A stretch of 64,000 nucleotides of DNA from Sphingobacterium chuzhouense (GCF_014692525.1 NZ_JACNYL010000006.1:1-64000); one strand, 5' to 3'; numbered from the stretch's first letter, positions 34,783 through 44,406 are shown. The notes: generated from the sequence alone by a model not told the origin. Numbers and translations: made by a program.

Positions 34783-35820
34783 TTAAAAATAAGTATCCTT
34801 CACCACGATCACCACTGCAGTCAAGACAATATTTGCTATCGCCAGCGGAATCAATATCTTCCACCCCAGTCCCATCAACTGATCATAGCGGAAGCGGGGC
34901 AGTGTCCAACGTACCCACATGAAGAAAAAGATAAAACCAAAGATTTTAAGGAAGAATACCAACACGCCAATAATGGTGATCCAGTTCTCCGACAGCCCTA
35001 GTTCGTACATGAAAGGAAAGTTATACCCTCCAAAATACAAGGCCGCCATTAGCGCAGAAGAGACAAACATATTGATATACTCGGAAAACATATAAAGACC
35101 AAGTTTCATCGATGAATATTCGGTATGGTATCCTCCGATAAGCTCTGTTTCACACTCTGGTAAGTCAAACGGCACACGATTACATTCCGCGAATGCACAC
35201 ACCATGAATATTAAGAAACCCAATGGTTGTGCCCAAATGTTCCAATTGACAAATCCCGACTGTTGGGCAACAATTTCCCCCATAGATAACGTTCCGGTCA
35301 CCATCAACAGGGCGATAATAGAAAGCCCCATCGGAATCTCATAGCTAATACTCTGTGACGCCGCACGAATAGCTCCCATGAGCGAAAACTTATTATTTGA
35401 CGCCCAGCCTCCCAACATAATACCATATACACCCAATGCGACAACACCAAAGATATAAAGTACACCGACGTTGATGTCTGCAACCTGCAAAACCACCTCA
35501 CGTCCACCTATTGTTAGCGTCTGCCCCCAAGGAATAACGGCCGAACTGATACAGGCCGTGATAATCGCCAAAGTAGGCCCTAATATAAACAACGGTTTAT
35601 GTGCCCCTGCCGGAATAATCTCTTCTTTAAAAAAGAACTTACCTCCATCACAGAGTGGCTGCAAAATTCCTCCAAATCCCGCCCGGTTGGGTCCGTGGCG
35701 ATCCTGCATAAAGCCGGCTATTTTACGCTCCGCTAACGTCGAGTACATCGCTATTACCAAGGAGATCGTGAAAACAATCACCACTAAAATCAATTTTTCT
35801 AAAATAAAAGCTCCTTCCAT
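34783..35820 (-). CDS. nuoH: NADH-quinone oxidoreductase subunit H
   Basis: Membrane subunit at the quinone-binding site that joins the peripheral and membrane arms. It has 345 residues and about eight helices. Conserved parts are AERKIAGFMQDRHGPNRAG, GWASNNKFSLMGAIRAASQSISYEIPM, the acidic E-channel segment PFDLPECETELIGGYHTEYSSMK and the WVRWTLPRFRYDQLM loop. Confidence 0.97.
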   Translation of the reverse strand: MEGAFILEKLILVVIVFTISLVIAMYSTLAERKIAGFMQDRHGPNRAGFGGILQPLCDGGKFFFKEEIIPAGAHKPLFILGPTLAIITACISSAVIPWGQTLTIGGREVVLQVADINVGVLYIFGVVALGVYGIMLGGWASNNKFSLMGAIRAASQSISYEIPMGLSIIALLMVTGTLSMGEIVAQQSGFVNWNIWAQPLGFLIFMVCAFAECNRVPFDLPECETELIGGYHTEYSSMKLGLYMFSEYINMFVSSALMAALYFGGYNFPFMYELGLSENWITIIGVLVFFLKIFGFIFFFMWVRWTLPRFRYDQLMGLGWKILIPLAIANIVLTAVVIVVKDTYF

Positions 35821-35833
35821 GTCTTTCCTTTGC

Positions 35834-36844
35834 TTACTTTAAACGTTCCGTCCTTGCCAGCTGCTCTTCATTGGCTTCCTGTAATTGCAGGTTCTTTTTG
35901 ATCACCGGTGGCGGATTGAATACGTCATAGTGATTGGCATCGATGACCGATTGCTTGCTGATTGGGGCAGGTTCTTCCAATACCCAGTCAGCTGTTTTCT
36001 TTTTCTCAAAACGACAGGTATCACAGATAAACTCTTCCACCTCGTTATATTCATCTTTACGGGCTGTTACACGCAAAACCTCCTCGCCTTTATACCATAA
36101 CGTAACCTTGCCCGAACACGTCGGACAGTCGCGGTGTGCATCTACCGGTTTAGAGAACCAAACACGATTTTTAAAGCGGAATGTTTTATCGGTCAATGCT
36201 CCGACAGGACATACGTCAATGACATTTCCGATAAAATCATTGTCCAGTGCATTCTCGATATAAGTCGATATTTCTGCATGGTCACCCCGGTTGATAATAC
36301 CATGTTCACGTTGTTCCGTGAGCTGGTTAGCCACATAAACACACCTGTAACACAGAATACAGCGATTCATATGTAACTTTATCTTATCGCCTATATCGAT
36401 AGGCTCAAATGTGCGTCGTTTAAACTCATATCGTGTTTGAGAGACGCCATGCTCGTAACTCAAATCCTGCAGCTTACATTCTCCTGCTTGGTCACAAATT
36501 GGGCAATCCAGTGGATGATTGATCAATAACATCTCCACTACACCTTTGCGCGCTTCCAACACATCCGGCGACGTGATATTCTGCACTTCCATTCCGTCCA
36601 TCACAGTCGTCCTACAGGAAGCGACCAATTTTGGCATCGGGCGCGGGTCTTTCTCCGACCCTTTGGAAACCTTCACCAAACACGTACGGCATTTTCCACC
36701 GCTACCCTCCAGTTTCGAGTAGTAGCACATAGCAGGAGGCACAATGTCCCCGCCGATTTGACGCGCCGCGTTCAATATCGTCGTTCCTGGCGCTACTTCC
36801 ACCGGAATCCCATCTATCGTTACCTTAAATTTTTCGTCTGCCAT
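35834..36844 (-). CDS. nuoG: Short NADH-quinone oxidoreductase subunit G (iron-sulfur part only)
   Basis: 336 residues, against about 780-910 in Thermus or E. coli: the molybdopterin-oxidoreductase-like C-terminal domains are missing. The N-terminal ferredoxin region is complete: N1b ligands C40, C52, C55, C77; N5 ligands H110, C114, C117, C123; N4 ligands C162, C165, C168, C212. Two further CxxC pairs (C240/C243 and C274/C277) sit where the N7-binding motif starts in longer homologues, but the third N7 Cys is absent, so they may bind zinc or nothing. Short NuoG proteins are, as far as I know, usual in aerobic Bacteroidota, so this is not a frameshift; the next gene starts 13 bp later. Confidence 0.93.
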   Translation of the reverse strand: MADEKFKVTIDGIPVEVAPGTTILNAARQIGGDIVPPAMCYYSKLEGSGGKCRTCLVKVSKGSEKDPRPMPKLVASCRTTVMDGMEVQNITSPDVLEARKGVVEMLLINHPLDCPICDQAGECKLQDLSYEHGVSQTRYEFKRRTFEPIDIGDKIKLHMNRCILCYRCVYVANQLTEQREHGIINRGDHAEISTYIENALDNDFIGNVIDVCPVGALTDKTFRFKNRVWFSKPVDAHRDCPTCSGKVTLWYKGEEVLRVTARKDEYNEVEEFICDTCRFEKKKTADWVLEEPAPISKQSVIDANHYDVFNPPPVIKKNLQLQEANEEQLARTERLK

Positions 36845-36872
36845 TTGTTTATTTCTTTAACTCTCCACCCCG

Positions 36873-38219
36873 TCACTCTTCACTCATTACTCCCTCGGTC
36901 ACCAATCCATAATTTCTTGTCTGCGCTTCCTGCGGGTTCAAAATATGCCATTCAAATTCATCCCGGAAATGCCGTATGGCACTTGCTACCGGCCAAGCCG
37001 AGGCATCTCCTAACGGACAGATGGTATGTCCGTCAATTTTTTGCTGGATATCCCATAAAAGATCAATGTCGGAAATATCGCCATATCCATACTCGATTTT
37101 GTGCAATACCTTTTCCATCCAGCCTGTTCCTTCCCTACATGGAGAACATTGTCCACAACTTTCGTGATGATAAAAGCGCGTAAAGTTCAGCGTGTTACGC
37201 ACGATACATTGATCCTCATCAAACGCAATAAAACCACCAGAGCCCATCGCCGTACCCGTTACAAAACCGCCGTCCGCCAACGACTCATACGTCATCAGTC
37301 GAGGTTCGCCTTTTGCTGTCTTTAGCGCGAGATGAGTCGGTAAAATTGGCACCGATGAACCACCCGCAACCACGGCTTTCAAACGCTTTCCATTTGCTAT
37401 ACCGCCACAATATTCATCAGAATAAATAAATTCTTCCATGGGCAAGCCCATTTCAATTTCGTATACTCCCGGGCGTACCAAGTTACCCGAAGCCGATATT
37501 AATTTCGTGCCCGTACTGCGCTCGATACCGATTTTCGCATATTCTTCTCCACCATCATTTATAATCGGCACAGTTGCGGCGATCGACTCTACATTGTTTA
37601 CTACGGTTGGGCAACCGTATAATCCTGCTACCGCCGGAAAAGGAGGCTTAATCCGCGGATTGCCTCGTTCGCCTTCAAGCGATTCCAATAATGCCGTCTC
37701 TTCCCCACAAATATATGCTCCCCCTCCCGGTTGAACATGTATTTCCAAATCGTAGCCTGTACCCAATATATTTTTACCTAGAAAACCGGCTGCTTTCGCC
37801 TCTGCGATTGCCTTTTCCACAATGCGAATCTGTGGCATCATCTCCCCTCGGATATAGATATACGAGGTATTTGCGCCCAGTGCATAACTGGAAACGATCA
37901 TGCCCTCAATCAGTAAATGAGGAATATAGGTCATTAGATACCGATCCTTAAAGGTACCAGGCTCTGATTCATCCCCATTACAGACTAAATAACGTGGAAC
38001 ACCTTCCGGCTTCGCCAGAAAGCCCCATTTCATCCCTGTGGGGAATCCTGCGCCACCACGTCCACGAAGTCCAGACTTCTTAACCTCTTCCACTACATCG
38101 TCTGGCGACATCGTCTTGAGAGCCTTTTCCACTGCACGATAGCCTCCCTTTTGACGATAAACCTCAAAAGTATGGATATCCGGAACATCAATATGTGCCA
38201 ACAATAACTTACGTGCCAT
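36873..38219 (-). CDS. nuoF: NADH-quinone oxidoreductase subunit F
   Basis: NADH-binding flavoprotein of complex I, 448 residues. The FMN/NADH loop GRGGAGFP is at 53-60, a second glycine-rich segment YICGEETALLESLEG at 169-183, and the N3 4Fe-4S ligands are C355, C358, C361 (SCGQCSPC) and C401. It lies 2 bp after nuoE. Confidence 0.97.
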   Translation of the reverse strand: MARKLLLAHIDVPDIHTFEVYRQKGGYRAVEKALKTMSPDDVVEEVKKSGLRGRGGAGFPTGMKWGFLAKPEGVPRYLVCNGDESEPGTFKDRYLMTYIPHLLIEGMIVSSYALGANTSYIYIRGEMMPQIRIVEKAIAEAKAAGFLGKNILGTGYDLEIHVQPGGGAYICGEETALLESLEGERGNPRIKPPFPAVAGLYGCPTVVNNVESIAATVPIINDGGEEYAKIGIERSTGTKLISASGNLVRPGVYEIEMGLPMEEFIYSDEYCGGIANGKRLKAVVAGGSSVPILPTHLALKTAKGEPRLMTYESLADGGFVTGTAMGSGGFIAFDEDQCIVRNTLNFTRFYHHESCGQCSPCREGTGWMEKVLHKIEYGYGDISDIDLLWDIQQKIDGHTICPLGDASAWPVASAIRHFRDEFEWHILNPQEAQTRNYGLVTEGVMSEE

Positions 38220-38221
38220 AC

Positions 38222-38746
38222 TTATATCGTTTGTGCTTTTTGCTTCAATTCATCAATCAATTGATCCACTTTCTCTTCCGTCAGGTTTTCATAAAATGTA
38301 TACTCCGGGCCAATCTGCAATACCGGAGCAAAGCCACAAGCCGCAACACACTCCACACCTCTCCAAGAAAATAGACCATCCGTCGTTACTTCTCCCTCTT
38401 TAACACCCAGCTTATCTTCTATATGTTGCATGATGCGTTCAGCTCCTACTAAACAACAAGGGCCTGTACGACAAATTTCCAACACATATTTACCTTTAGG
38501 TTGCAGAAAAAACATGGTATAAAATGTGGCGACCTCATATACTTCGATGGGCCTAATATCCAGATAAGCAGCAACCTTATCCATCGCATCTACACTGAGC
38601 CAGCCGTATTCGGCCTGCACCAAATGTAAGATGGGTAAAAGTGCTGATTTCTGTCTGCCTTCCGGATAGCGCGCCACCACTTCCGCAAATTTCTCCAACA
38701 GCGGCGCACTAAATTCCACAATCATATTTTCTTTAACACTAAGCAT
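38222..38746 (-). CDS. nuoE: NADH-quinone oxidoreductase subunit E
   Basis: Carries the off-pathway 2Fe-2S cluster N1a. The 174-residue thioredoxin-like protein has ligands C92 and C97 (CRTGPCC) and C133 and C137 (VECVAAC). Its ATG overlaps the 3' end of nuoD by 8 bp. A second in-frame ATG seven codons later (38725) is possible, but the first keeps the overlap typical of this operon. Confidence 0.95.
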   Translation of the reverse strand: MLSVKENMIVEFSAPLLEKFAEVVARYPEGRQKSALLPILHLVQAEYGWLSVDAMDKVAAYLDIRPIEVYEVATFYTMFFLQPKGKYVLEICRTGPCCLVGAERIMQHIEDKLGVKEGEVTTDGLFSWRGVECVAACGFAPVLQIGPEYTFYENLTEEKVDQLIDELKQKAQTI

Positions 38747-39974
38747 CTAATTCTCCTGCTATAACGTTTAAACTACTCATATTGATAATCGCATCAGAGA
38801 TAAGCATCCCACTGCTCATGGGTGCAAACATCTGGTAATTGACGAAAGATGGCCTTCTAAAATGTAAACGATAGGGTGTGCGCCCTCCGTCGTGGATAAG
38901 ATAGAATCCTAATTCGCCATTTGCTCCCTCAACCGCGTGATAAACCTCGGATTTCGGTGTTTCCCATTCGCCCATAACAATCTTAAAATGGTAAATGAGC
39001 GCCTCCATATTGGTATATACCTGTTCTTTTGGTGGCAAATAAAATTCCGGCACATCGGCATGAAATACCCCCGCAGGTTCTTTTTTTATCTTTTCCAACG
39101 CCTGCTCGATGATGCGCAGCGATTGCCACATCTCATCGTTGCGTACCATGAAACGATCGTATACATCCCCATTTGTCCCTACGGGAACATCAAAATCAAA
39201 CTCTTCATACGACGAATACGGCGCAGTAGCACGTACATCATAATCTACACCCGTTGCACGAAGAATCGGGCCTGACCAGCTGTAGCTCAATGCGTCTTCC
39301 GGAGTAACCGCTGCCACACCCGAAGTACGTTCAATAAATATCCGGTTACGGACAAACAGGTTTTCAAATTCTTTCAACACCGGCGGGAAACGTTTGAGGA
39401 ACTCTTCTGTCTTGCGGAACGCAATCTCGTTAAAATCACGTTCGAACCCGCCGACACGCCCGATATTGGTAGTTAAACGCGATCCACATATTTCCTCATA
39501 AATTTCGTATATAAACTCCCGTTCCTGCATCACATAGAGGAATCCTGAGAAAGCCCCCGTATCCACACCTAATATACCATTACAGATTATATGGTCCGCG
39601 ATACGTGCCAATTCCATCACAATGACGCGCATGTATTGCACCCGCTTCGGCAGCTCGATGTCCAATAACTTCTCCACCGTCATGTGCCATCCCATATTAT
39701 TTATCGGAGACGAACAATAGTTCAGCCTATCCGTCAATGGTGTTATCTGGTAAAAAGGGCGGTGTTCCGCAATTTTCTCAAAAGCACGGTGTATATAACC
39801 TATCGTAGAAACACCGCTCACAATGCGTTCGCCATCAATCTGCACCACGTTCTGGAAGACTCCGTGCGTAGCCGGGTGTGTAGGCCCAATATTGAGGGTA
39901 ATCAATTCATCCTGTGGGTCGTTATCAAAGAATACGGACGCATTTGGTGTTATCTTGGTTATCGGTTTACTCAT
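38739..39974 (-). CDS. nuoD: NADH-quinone oxidoreductase subunit D
   Basis: 49-kDa-type subunit that forms the quinone pocket with NuoB, 411 residues. GPTHPATHGVF near the N-terminus holds the quinone-contacting His, and the nickel-hydrogenase ancestry shows in RLTTNIGRVGG and the C-terminal segment ending DAIINMSSLNVIAGELD. Separate from nuoC here, unlike the fused nuoCD of E. coli. Confidence 0.97.
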   Translation of the reverse strand: MSKPITKITPNASVFFDNDPQDELITLNIGPTHPATHGVFQNVVQIDGERIVSGVSTIGYIHRAFEKIAEHRPFYQITPLTDRLNYCSSPINNMGWHMTVEKLLDIELPKRVQYMRVIVMELARIADHIICNGILGVDTGAFSGFLYVMQEREFIYEIYEEICGSRLTTNIGRVGGFERDFNEIAFRKTEEFLKRFPPVLKEFENLFVRNRIFIERTSGVAAVTPEDALSYSWSGPILRATGVDYDVRATAPYSSYEEFDFDVPVGTNGDVYDRFMVRNDEMWQSLRIIEQALEKIKKEPAGVFHADVPEFYLPPKEQVYTNMEALIYHFKIVMGEWETPKSEVYHAVEGANGELGFYLIHDGGRTPYRLHFRRPSFVNYQMFAPMSSGMLISDAIINMSSLNVIAGELDA

Positions 39975-39993
39975 CTTTACTCTCCTCTAGGGT

Positions 39994-40497
39994 TTAACGT
40001 CCAAAATAAAAATCTTTTTTATCCACCCGGTTTGGATCCTCGAGCGGATATTCCTTGCGCATGGGGAATACTTCCAATTCATCCATATTTAGAATCCGTC
40101 GCAAATCAGGATGTCCTTCGAACACTACACCAAAAAAATCATAGGTTTCGCGTTCCATCCAGTTGGCGCCATTCCATAGCGGAGTAGCCGAAGGAATTGT
40201 TGGCGTAGGCCCACTGATAAACACCTTTATCCGCAGACGCAAATTCTGCAATAGATTATGTACATGGTATACGACACAGAAATCGCGCTCCTCATTCGGA
40301 TAATGCACCGCCGTAATATCTGTCAAATAGTTAAAACGTAAAACTGCGTCATCCTTGACAAAAGCAAGCACATCCAAGATAGACGCTGCTTCCGTTGCTA
40401 CCGTCAACAAGCCATGCGGTTCAGCCACGACACGCACCTGTTCCCCAAACTGCTCCTGCAGACGATCTATAACGATTTGATTATTCAGCTTATCCAT
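39994..40497 (-). CDS. nuoC: NADH-quinone oxidoreductase subunit C
   Basis: 30-kDa-type subunit of the peripheral arm, 167 residues. The signature WNGANWMERETYDFFGVVFEGHPDLRRILN matches the family pattern, followed by the conserved PLRKEYPLE-type end (here PMRKEYPLEDP). The start overlaps nuoB by 8 bp; 19 bp precede nuoD. Confidence 0.96.
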   Translation of the reverse strand: MDKLNNQIVIDRLQEQFGEQVRVVAEPHGLLTVATEAASILDVLAFVKDDAVLRFNYLTDITAVHYPNEERDFCVVYHVHNLLQNLRLRIKVFISGPTPTIPSATPLWNGANWMERETYDFFGVVFEGHPDLRRILNMDELEVFPMRKEYPLEDPNRVDKKDFYFGR

Positions 40498-41044
40498 TAT
40501 CTGTCACTATTCCGTATTTTTCCAACAATGCCTTGTACTCTGGCGTATTCCGGCGGTTCAACGATTCATTCTTCACGATTTCCTGCAATTTTAATACACC
40601 GTCCAATATCGCTTCGGGGCGTGGAGGGCATCCCGGAACATATACATCCACCGGAATAATCTCATCTATACCCTGCAATACCGAATAGGTATCAAAAATC
40701 CCCCCGCTGGAGGCACATGCACCGACCGCTATCACCCAACGTGGCTCTGCCATCTGCGTATAGACCTGCTTTAATACGGGTGCCATTTTTTTAGCTATGG
40801 TCCCCATCACTAACAGCATATCCGCCTGTCTTGGTGAGAAGCTCGGACGCTCAGCCCCAAAACGGGCCAAATCGTACGTAGACCCCATGGTTGCCATAAA
40901 TTCAATCCCACAACACGAAGTCGCAAACGGCAGTGGCCATAGGGAGTTCGCCCTAGCCAAACCGATCACTTTATCTAAAGACGTCGCAAAAAATCCCGCT
41001 CCTTCCACACCCGGAGGAGCTTCTGCCAATGTCACTTTACTCAT
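40490..41044 (-). CDS. nuoB: NADH-quinone oxidoreductase subunit B
   Basis: Holds the terminal 4Fe-4S cluster N2 that reduces quinone. I place the start at the ATG at 41044 (184 residues); the longer frame begins with a GTG inside the end of nuoA and adds 15 unconserved residues. Cluster ligands are the tandem C44-C45 in TSCCGIE, C110 in GACASSGG and C139 in PGCPPRPE. It overlaps nuoC by 8 bp. Confidence 0.97.
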   Translation of the reverse strand: MSKVTLAEAPPGVEGAGFFATSLDKVIGLARANSLWPLPFATSCCGIEFMATMGSTYDLARFGAERPSFSPRQADMLLVMGTIAKKMAPVLKQVYTQMAEPRWVIAVGACASSGGIFDTYSVLQGIDEIIPVDVYVPGCPPRPEAILDGVLKLQEIVKNESLNRRNTPEYKALLEKYGIVTDNG

Positions 41045-41069
41045 GATTCCTTTCTTATTTTCACAAACA

Positions 41070-41450
41070 CTAATCCCACTCCAACGCACCGCGTTTCACC
41101 TCGTAGATCAAGCCAAGGACGACGATACCTAGGAAAATCCCCATTTTCCATAGGCCATCCATACCCATCTCCCTAAAATTAACCGCCCAAGGATACATAA
41201 ATATAACCTCCACATCGAAAACGACGAACAAGATGGCGGCCATAAAATACTTAACGGAAAAAGGTTGTCTTGCGTTACCGATTACCTCAACCCCCGACTC
41301 AAAAGCCCCCAGTTTATTCTCTGTACGAACTTTTGGTCCAATCAAATGTGTACCGATAATAGTTAAAACACCAAATGCCACGGCAACACCCAGTTGTATC
41401 AAGATGGGTATATAATCTATTGGAGTGCTTTCTAAGTTTACACTTTCCAT
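41070..41450 (-). CDS. nuoA: NADH-quinone oxidoreductase subunit A
   Basis: Three-helix membrane subunit of complex I, 126 residues. KLGAFESGVEVIGNARQPFSVKYFMAAILFVVFDVEVIFMYPWA contains the conserved loop and the DVE motif of NuoA/ND3, although the loop Cys common in ND3 is a Val-Glu here. First gene of nuoA-N, with a -7 promoter box 34-41 bp upstream of its ATG. Confidence 0.96.
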   Translation of the reverse strand: MESVNLESTPIDYIPILIQLGVAVAFGVLTIIGTHLIGPKVRTENKLGAFESGVEVIGNARQPFSVKYFMAAILFVVFDVEVIFMYPWAVNFREMGMDGLWKMGIFLGIVVLGLIYEVKRGALEWD

Positions 41451-41483
41451 AATATCAGTTTCCTATTTTAGTTCTCTTCCTAA

Positions 41484-41491
41484 CAAATATA
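41484..41491 (-). promoter_or_regulatory. Promoter -7 box of the nuoA-N operon
   Basis: TATATTTG on the minus strand is an exact TAnnTTTG match, 34 bp from the nuoA ATG and just past the terminator of the upstream TPR gene. A TTTG lies only 14 bp upstream of it, closer than the usual 18-20 bp; the optimally spaced site is T-rich but lacks the G. Confidence 0.5.
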
Positions 41492-41502
41492 TCACTTTTT
41501 CA

Positions 41503-41534
41503 CCACAAAAAAAGGGGCTCTGAACAGCCCCTTT
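41503..41534 (-). terminator. Intrinsic terminator of the TPR gene, before nuoA
   Basis: On the minus strand AAAGGGGCT pairs with AGCCCCTTT (9 bp, 6-nt loop) and the T-run extends to seven T residues. It isolates the TonB-accessory operon from nuoA-N. Confidence 0.88.
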
Positions 41535-41555
41535 CTTATTTGTTATGATTCTAAA

Positions 41556-43295
41556 TTACAGTTGATCAACGAATTGTCCGGCGAACTCGTCATCCGGGCT
41601 AACCTTAATAGTTTCCTGGAAATGTGCCTTCGCTTTTTCAGTTTCTCCTTTCAAATAAAAGTAGTAACCTAGGTAGTTATTTGCATCGACAATGTACGAG
41701 TTCAATGTAGTTTCAGGTATCTCTGAATTCTTTACCTCTTGTAACAATCTGGTGAAAGAGTCTACAAATAGTCCTTTTGCATTTTCAGGGTCATACATTA
41801 CGCCATCCAATGCCAGTTCAGACAAACCTTTATAGTATAAAGAATTCACTAAATATTTCTTTTTTACATCCTCTTTATCCGTTGAAATAACGATACCGAA
41901 CGATTTAACAGCTTCATCAAGCGTCGGCTTTGCTGCTGCGATCTTCTGTGCACCCAACTCCGGTGTTACCTCTTCACCTTCTGCCGGAGATACTAATCTA
42001 GAACCTTTGGTGTACTGACCAAGCCCTATAAAGTAATTAGCGTCATAGTAATAATCAGATGAATCCTGCGCAGCCGGTATACGGAAAATCTTAACCGCTT
42101 CCTCTACCTCACCATCCTGGTATTTAGCAAATGCAGTCTCTGCAATCTCTGTTTCCAAGTTGTCTTCTTCTGTTTGTTTCTCCACCGCTTGTCTCAGCAA
42201 CTCTTCGCCCCTTGTTGTATCACCTGCACTCAAGTTTGCCAATCCGGCATACAAATAGTCACGTGGGATCAAACGCTCCGGCTGTACTTTTTCGAATAAG
42301 ATATTCATATTCTCTGCAGCTTTTGCATAATCCTTATCTTGATTATAGGCGATATATCCCAAATAACGGTAAACTTTAGCGTCTACACCCGGCATATTAG
42401 CCAATTCCTCTGCAACTGTTTTCAATTCTTCGTAATTACCTGAATACACCAAGAAGTCAGCATAACGTGTTTTTGCCTCTACTGTAGCATCACCTGTTAA
42501 GCTTAGGTATTTTTGATAAAATTCCAATGCTTTTTGGTTAATCTCACGGTAGTCGTCTTCTGGCGCTTTCAGCGAAGATAGATAGTACGTTTCTGCAAGT
42601 TCGCGATAAAGCGGTGCATAATTCGGGTTCTCGCTCGACAACTTCGTCAACGACTCTATAACCACATCATATGCTTGTGCTCTTCTCGAAATCAAAGCCT
42701 GTCCAATTTTCGGAGCCAATAAACTTTCATCAAGATATTCGGCATCACGGTAATTTACAAACGCTTGGCTACTTTCGCCCATACCGGCATATGCATCACC
42801 CAATGCGATCAAAATATCCGGATCTTTCTGGTTTTTCTCTTTTGCCTGCGTTAGGTATTCAATCGCTTTTGTATAATCGGGCTCTGGTGCTTTTATATAG
42901 GCCTGACCAACATAAAGCAATGGTAAGTATTCTTTTCTACCTAAACTAGAAACAGCTGTCGAAAACTTTGTTTCAGCCGCTGCTTTGTCGCCTTTCATCA
43001 AGTCGACAATACCCAACCCTACGTTATTCAATTTTTCTTTAGGTGCATTCGTCACCCCTTGGTTAAATACGTACTCGGCAGAATCAATTTTATCGTTGAT
43101 CAAGTGAATTTGCCCAAGATAAAACCAGTTCTCTCCATCTTTCGCCTTCTTCTCTACCAAGTTCTGAAGCATACCTTTTGCTTCATCATATCTCTCTTCA
43201 GCTATAGCGGCCTTGGCATCCTTTAAACTCTGTGCGCTTACAGACCCAATCGTACCCGCCAGTAATAGACTTAAAAATAATTTGCTTTTTGTCAT
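41556..43295 (-). CDS. Periplasmic TPR-repeat protein
   Basis: 579 residues with a signal peptide (1-21, ending SVSA) followed by tetratricopeptide-type helical pairs across the whole length, for example ENWFYLGQIHLINDKIDSAEYVFNQG and PDILIALGDAYAGMGESSQAFVNYRDAE. Probably a scaffold or assembly factor in the envelope. It follows the exbB-exbD-exbD-tonB-PstS-like genes on the same strand after a 148-bp gap that has a -7 box of its own, an arrangement I know from other Bacteroidota. Molecular function unknown. Confidence 0.88.
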   Translation of the reverse strand: MTKSKLFLSLLLAGTIGSVSAQSLKDAKAAIAEERYDEAKGMLQNLVEKKAKDGENWFYLGQIHLINDKIDSAEYVFNQGVTNAPKEKLNNVGLGIVDLMKGDKAAAETKFSTAVSSLGRKEYLPLLYVGQAYIKAPEPDYTKAIEYLTQAKEKNQKDPDILIALGDAYAGMGESSQAFVNYRDAEYLDESLLAPKIGQALISRRAQAYDVVIESLTKLSSENPNYAPLYRELAETYYLSSLKAPEDDYREINQKALEFYQKYLSLTGDATVEAKTRYADFLVYSGNYEELKTVAEELANMPGVDAKVYRYLGYIAYNQDKDYAKAAENMNILFEKVQPERLIPRDYLYAGLANLSAGDTTRGEELLRQAVEKQTEEDNLETEIAETAFAKYQDGEVEEAVKIFRIPAAQDSSDYYYDANYFIGLGQYTKGSRLVSPAEGEEVTPELGAQKIAAAKPTLDEAVKSFGIVISTDKEDVKKKYLVNSLYYKGLSELALDGVMYDPENAKGLFVDSFTRLLQEVKNSEIPETTLNSYIVDANNYLGYYFYLKGETEKAKAHFQETIKVSPDDEFAGQFVDQL

Positions 43296-43361
43296 AATCT
43301 ATTTGTGTTCTATTTTTTCCTTTTTTTAACTAACTACCCACGAATTTAACATGAATTATCG

Positions 43362-43369
43362 CAAATCTA
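43362..43369 (-). promoter_or_regulatory. Candidate promoter -7 box for the TPR gene
   Basis: TAGATTTG (minus strand) fits TAnnTTTG and lies 67 bp before the TPR-gene ATG, in the 148-bp gap after the PstS-like gene. No TTTG is found at the expected upstream spacing. Confidence 0.35.
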
Positions 43370-43443
43370 AACGAATTATACGATTTTTTGTTTTTTATCC
43401 GTGTCTTTTTATTTGACTACCTTTTTATACAAATGTTTAAATA

Positions 43444-44406
43444 TCACAAAGAAATCTCGTCCCTTATAATAATATCCCGTCCTGGCATCGTCGCGGGCAC
43501 CAAACCGGATTTCAATACGATACGTTGCCCTCTATCACCAGTCAGAAACGCAGAAAAACCTATCCCCAACCCTAAATTAGGCTGATAGTTGAGCACGTAA
43601 AATGTACGGCGCAGCGGATACTGCTCTGCTGCAATAGTGGACTGGTTGGGCTTATAATAATTATTATCCGCCCCCTCTCCAATCGTATTCTGCACGCTCA
43701 AGATACGAATATTATTTTTATTTGGAAATGAGGAAATCAAATCTAAATAGACATTATACCCCAAAATCCCGATTTTTTCCGGGTCACTTGCTACTGCCTC
43801 AAGCACCTTTTCGCTGCCACCTTGTGCTTCCACAAAATTAGATGCAACTTTTTCCAATTTACCTAAATCCTTTAAGTGTCTAAACGCACTGGAATTAAGA
43901 TTATCAAAAACAATCTTTTTACGGTCGGCACTTTCTCCCTTCATCGCATTCACCAAATATTCAATAGTAACGGTCGTATCTGCAAGTTTAGTATTGTTGA
44001 TCACCACAATTGCATCTGTCCATACCGGAAATATCCGCGGTTTAATCGAACGTTTCTTAAAATAATCATTTTCCGTTTCATTCAATTCCCGCGCTAATAC
44101 GGCCACGCCCGCCTCCTTGGACAACATTTCCTGAATAGCCAACAGTTCCGGTTTCACAATAAGGTTCAACCTGGCATTGGGATAAGCCGACAAAAACACC
44201 TCCTCCTGTTCTTTCACAAGCGGGTAGACCGTTTCATCTACAGCCACGTTAAGTACCCCCACCAAAACATCCTCTTTGGGTGTAGTTTTTTCTACCACCG
44301 AGCTATCGCCCGTTGCAGATTCATTTTCCGTCCGAGAGCAACGCGAGCAGCCTGCCATGCTTAGTAGTACTACTGCTAAAATGCCTATGTTAATTAGTTT
44401 TTTCAT
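43444..44406 (-). CDS. PstS-like periplasmic substrate-binding lipoprotein
   Basis: 320 residues from the ATG at 44406 with lipobox LLSMAGC (Cys20), followed by a two-lobed type-2 periplasmic-binding fold similar to phosphate-binding PstS. Segments such as GVLNVAVDETVYPLVKEQEEVF and GGSEKVLEAVASDPEKIGILGYNVYLD fit the family. The usual PstS phosphate loop (G-x-G-S/T) is not evident, and no permease or ATPase genes adjoin. Its location between tonB and the TPR gene suggests a role in TonB-linked envelope processes instead of ABC import. Its ATG overlaps the stop of the small upstream gene by one base (TGATG). Confidence 0.8.
   Translation of the reverse strand: MKKLINIGILAVVLLSMAGCSRCSRTENESATGDSSVVEKTTPKEDVLVGVLNVAVDETVYPLVKEQEEVFLSAYPNARLNLIVKPELLAIQEMLSKEAGVAVLARELNETENDYFKKRSIKPRIFPVWTDAIVVINNTKLADTTVTIEYLVNAMKGESADRKKIVFDNLNSSAFRHLKDLGKLEKVASNFVEAQGGSEKVLEAVASDPEKIGILGYNVYLDLISSFPNKNNIRILSVQNTIGEGADNNYYKPNQSTIAAEQYPLRRTFYVLNYQPNLGLGIGFSAFLTGDRGQRIVLKSGLVPATMPGRDIIIRDEISL

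Noticed and set aside
35834..36844. nuoG as a frameshifted or truncated pseudogene
   Set aside because: Frame is intact, all N1b/N5/N4 ligands are present, the next gene follows after 13 bp, and short NuoG is typical of related bacteria.
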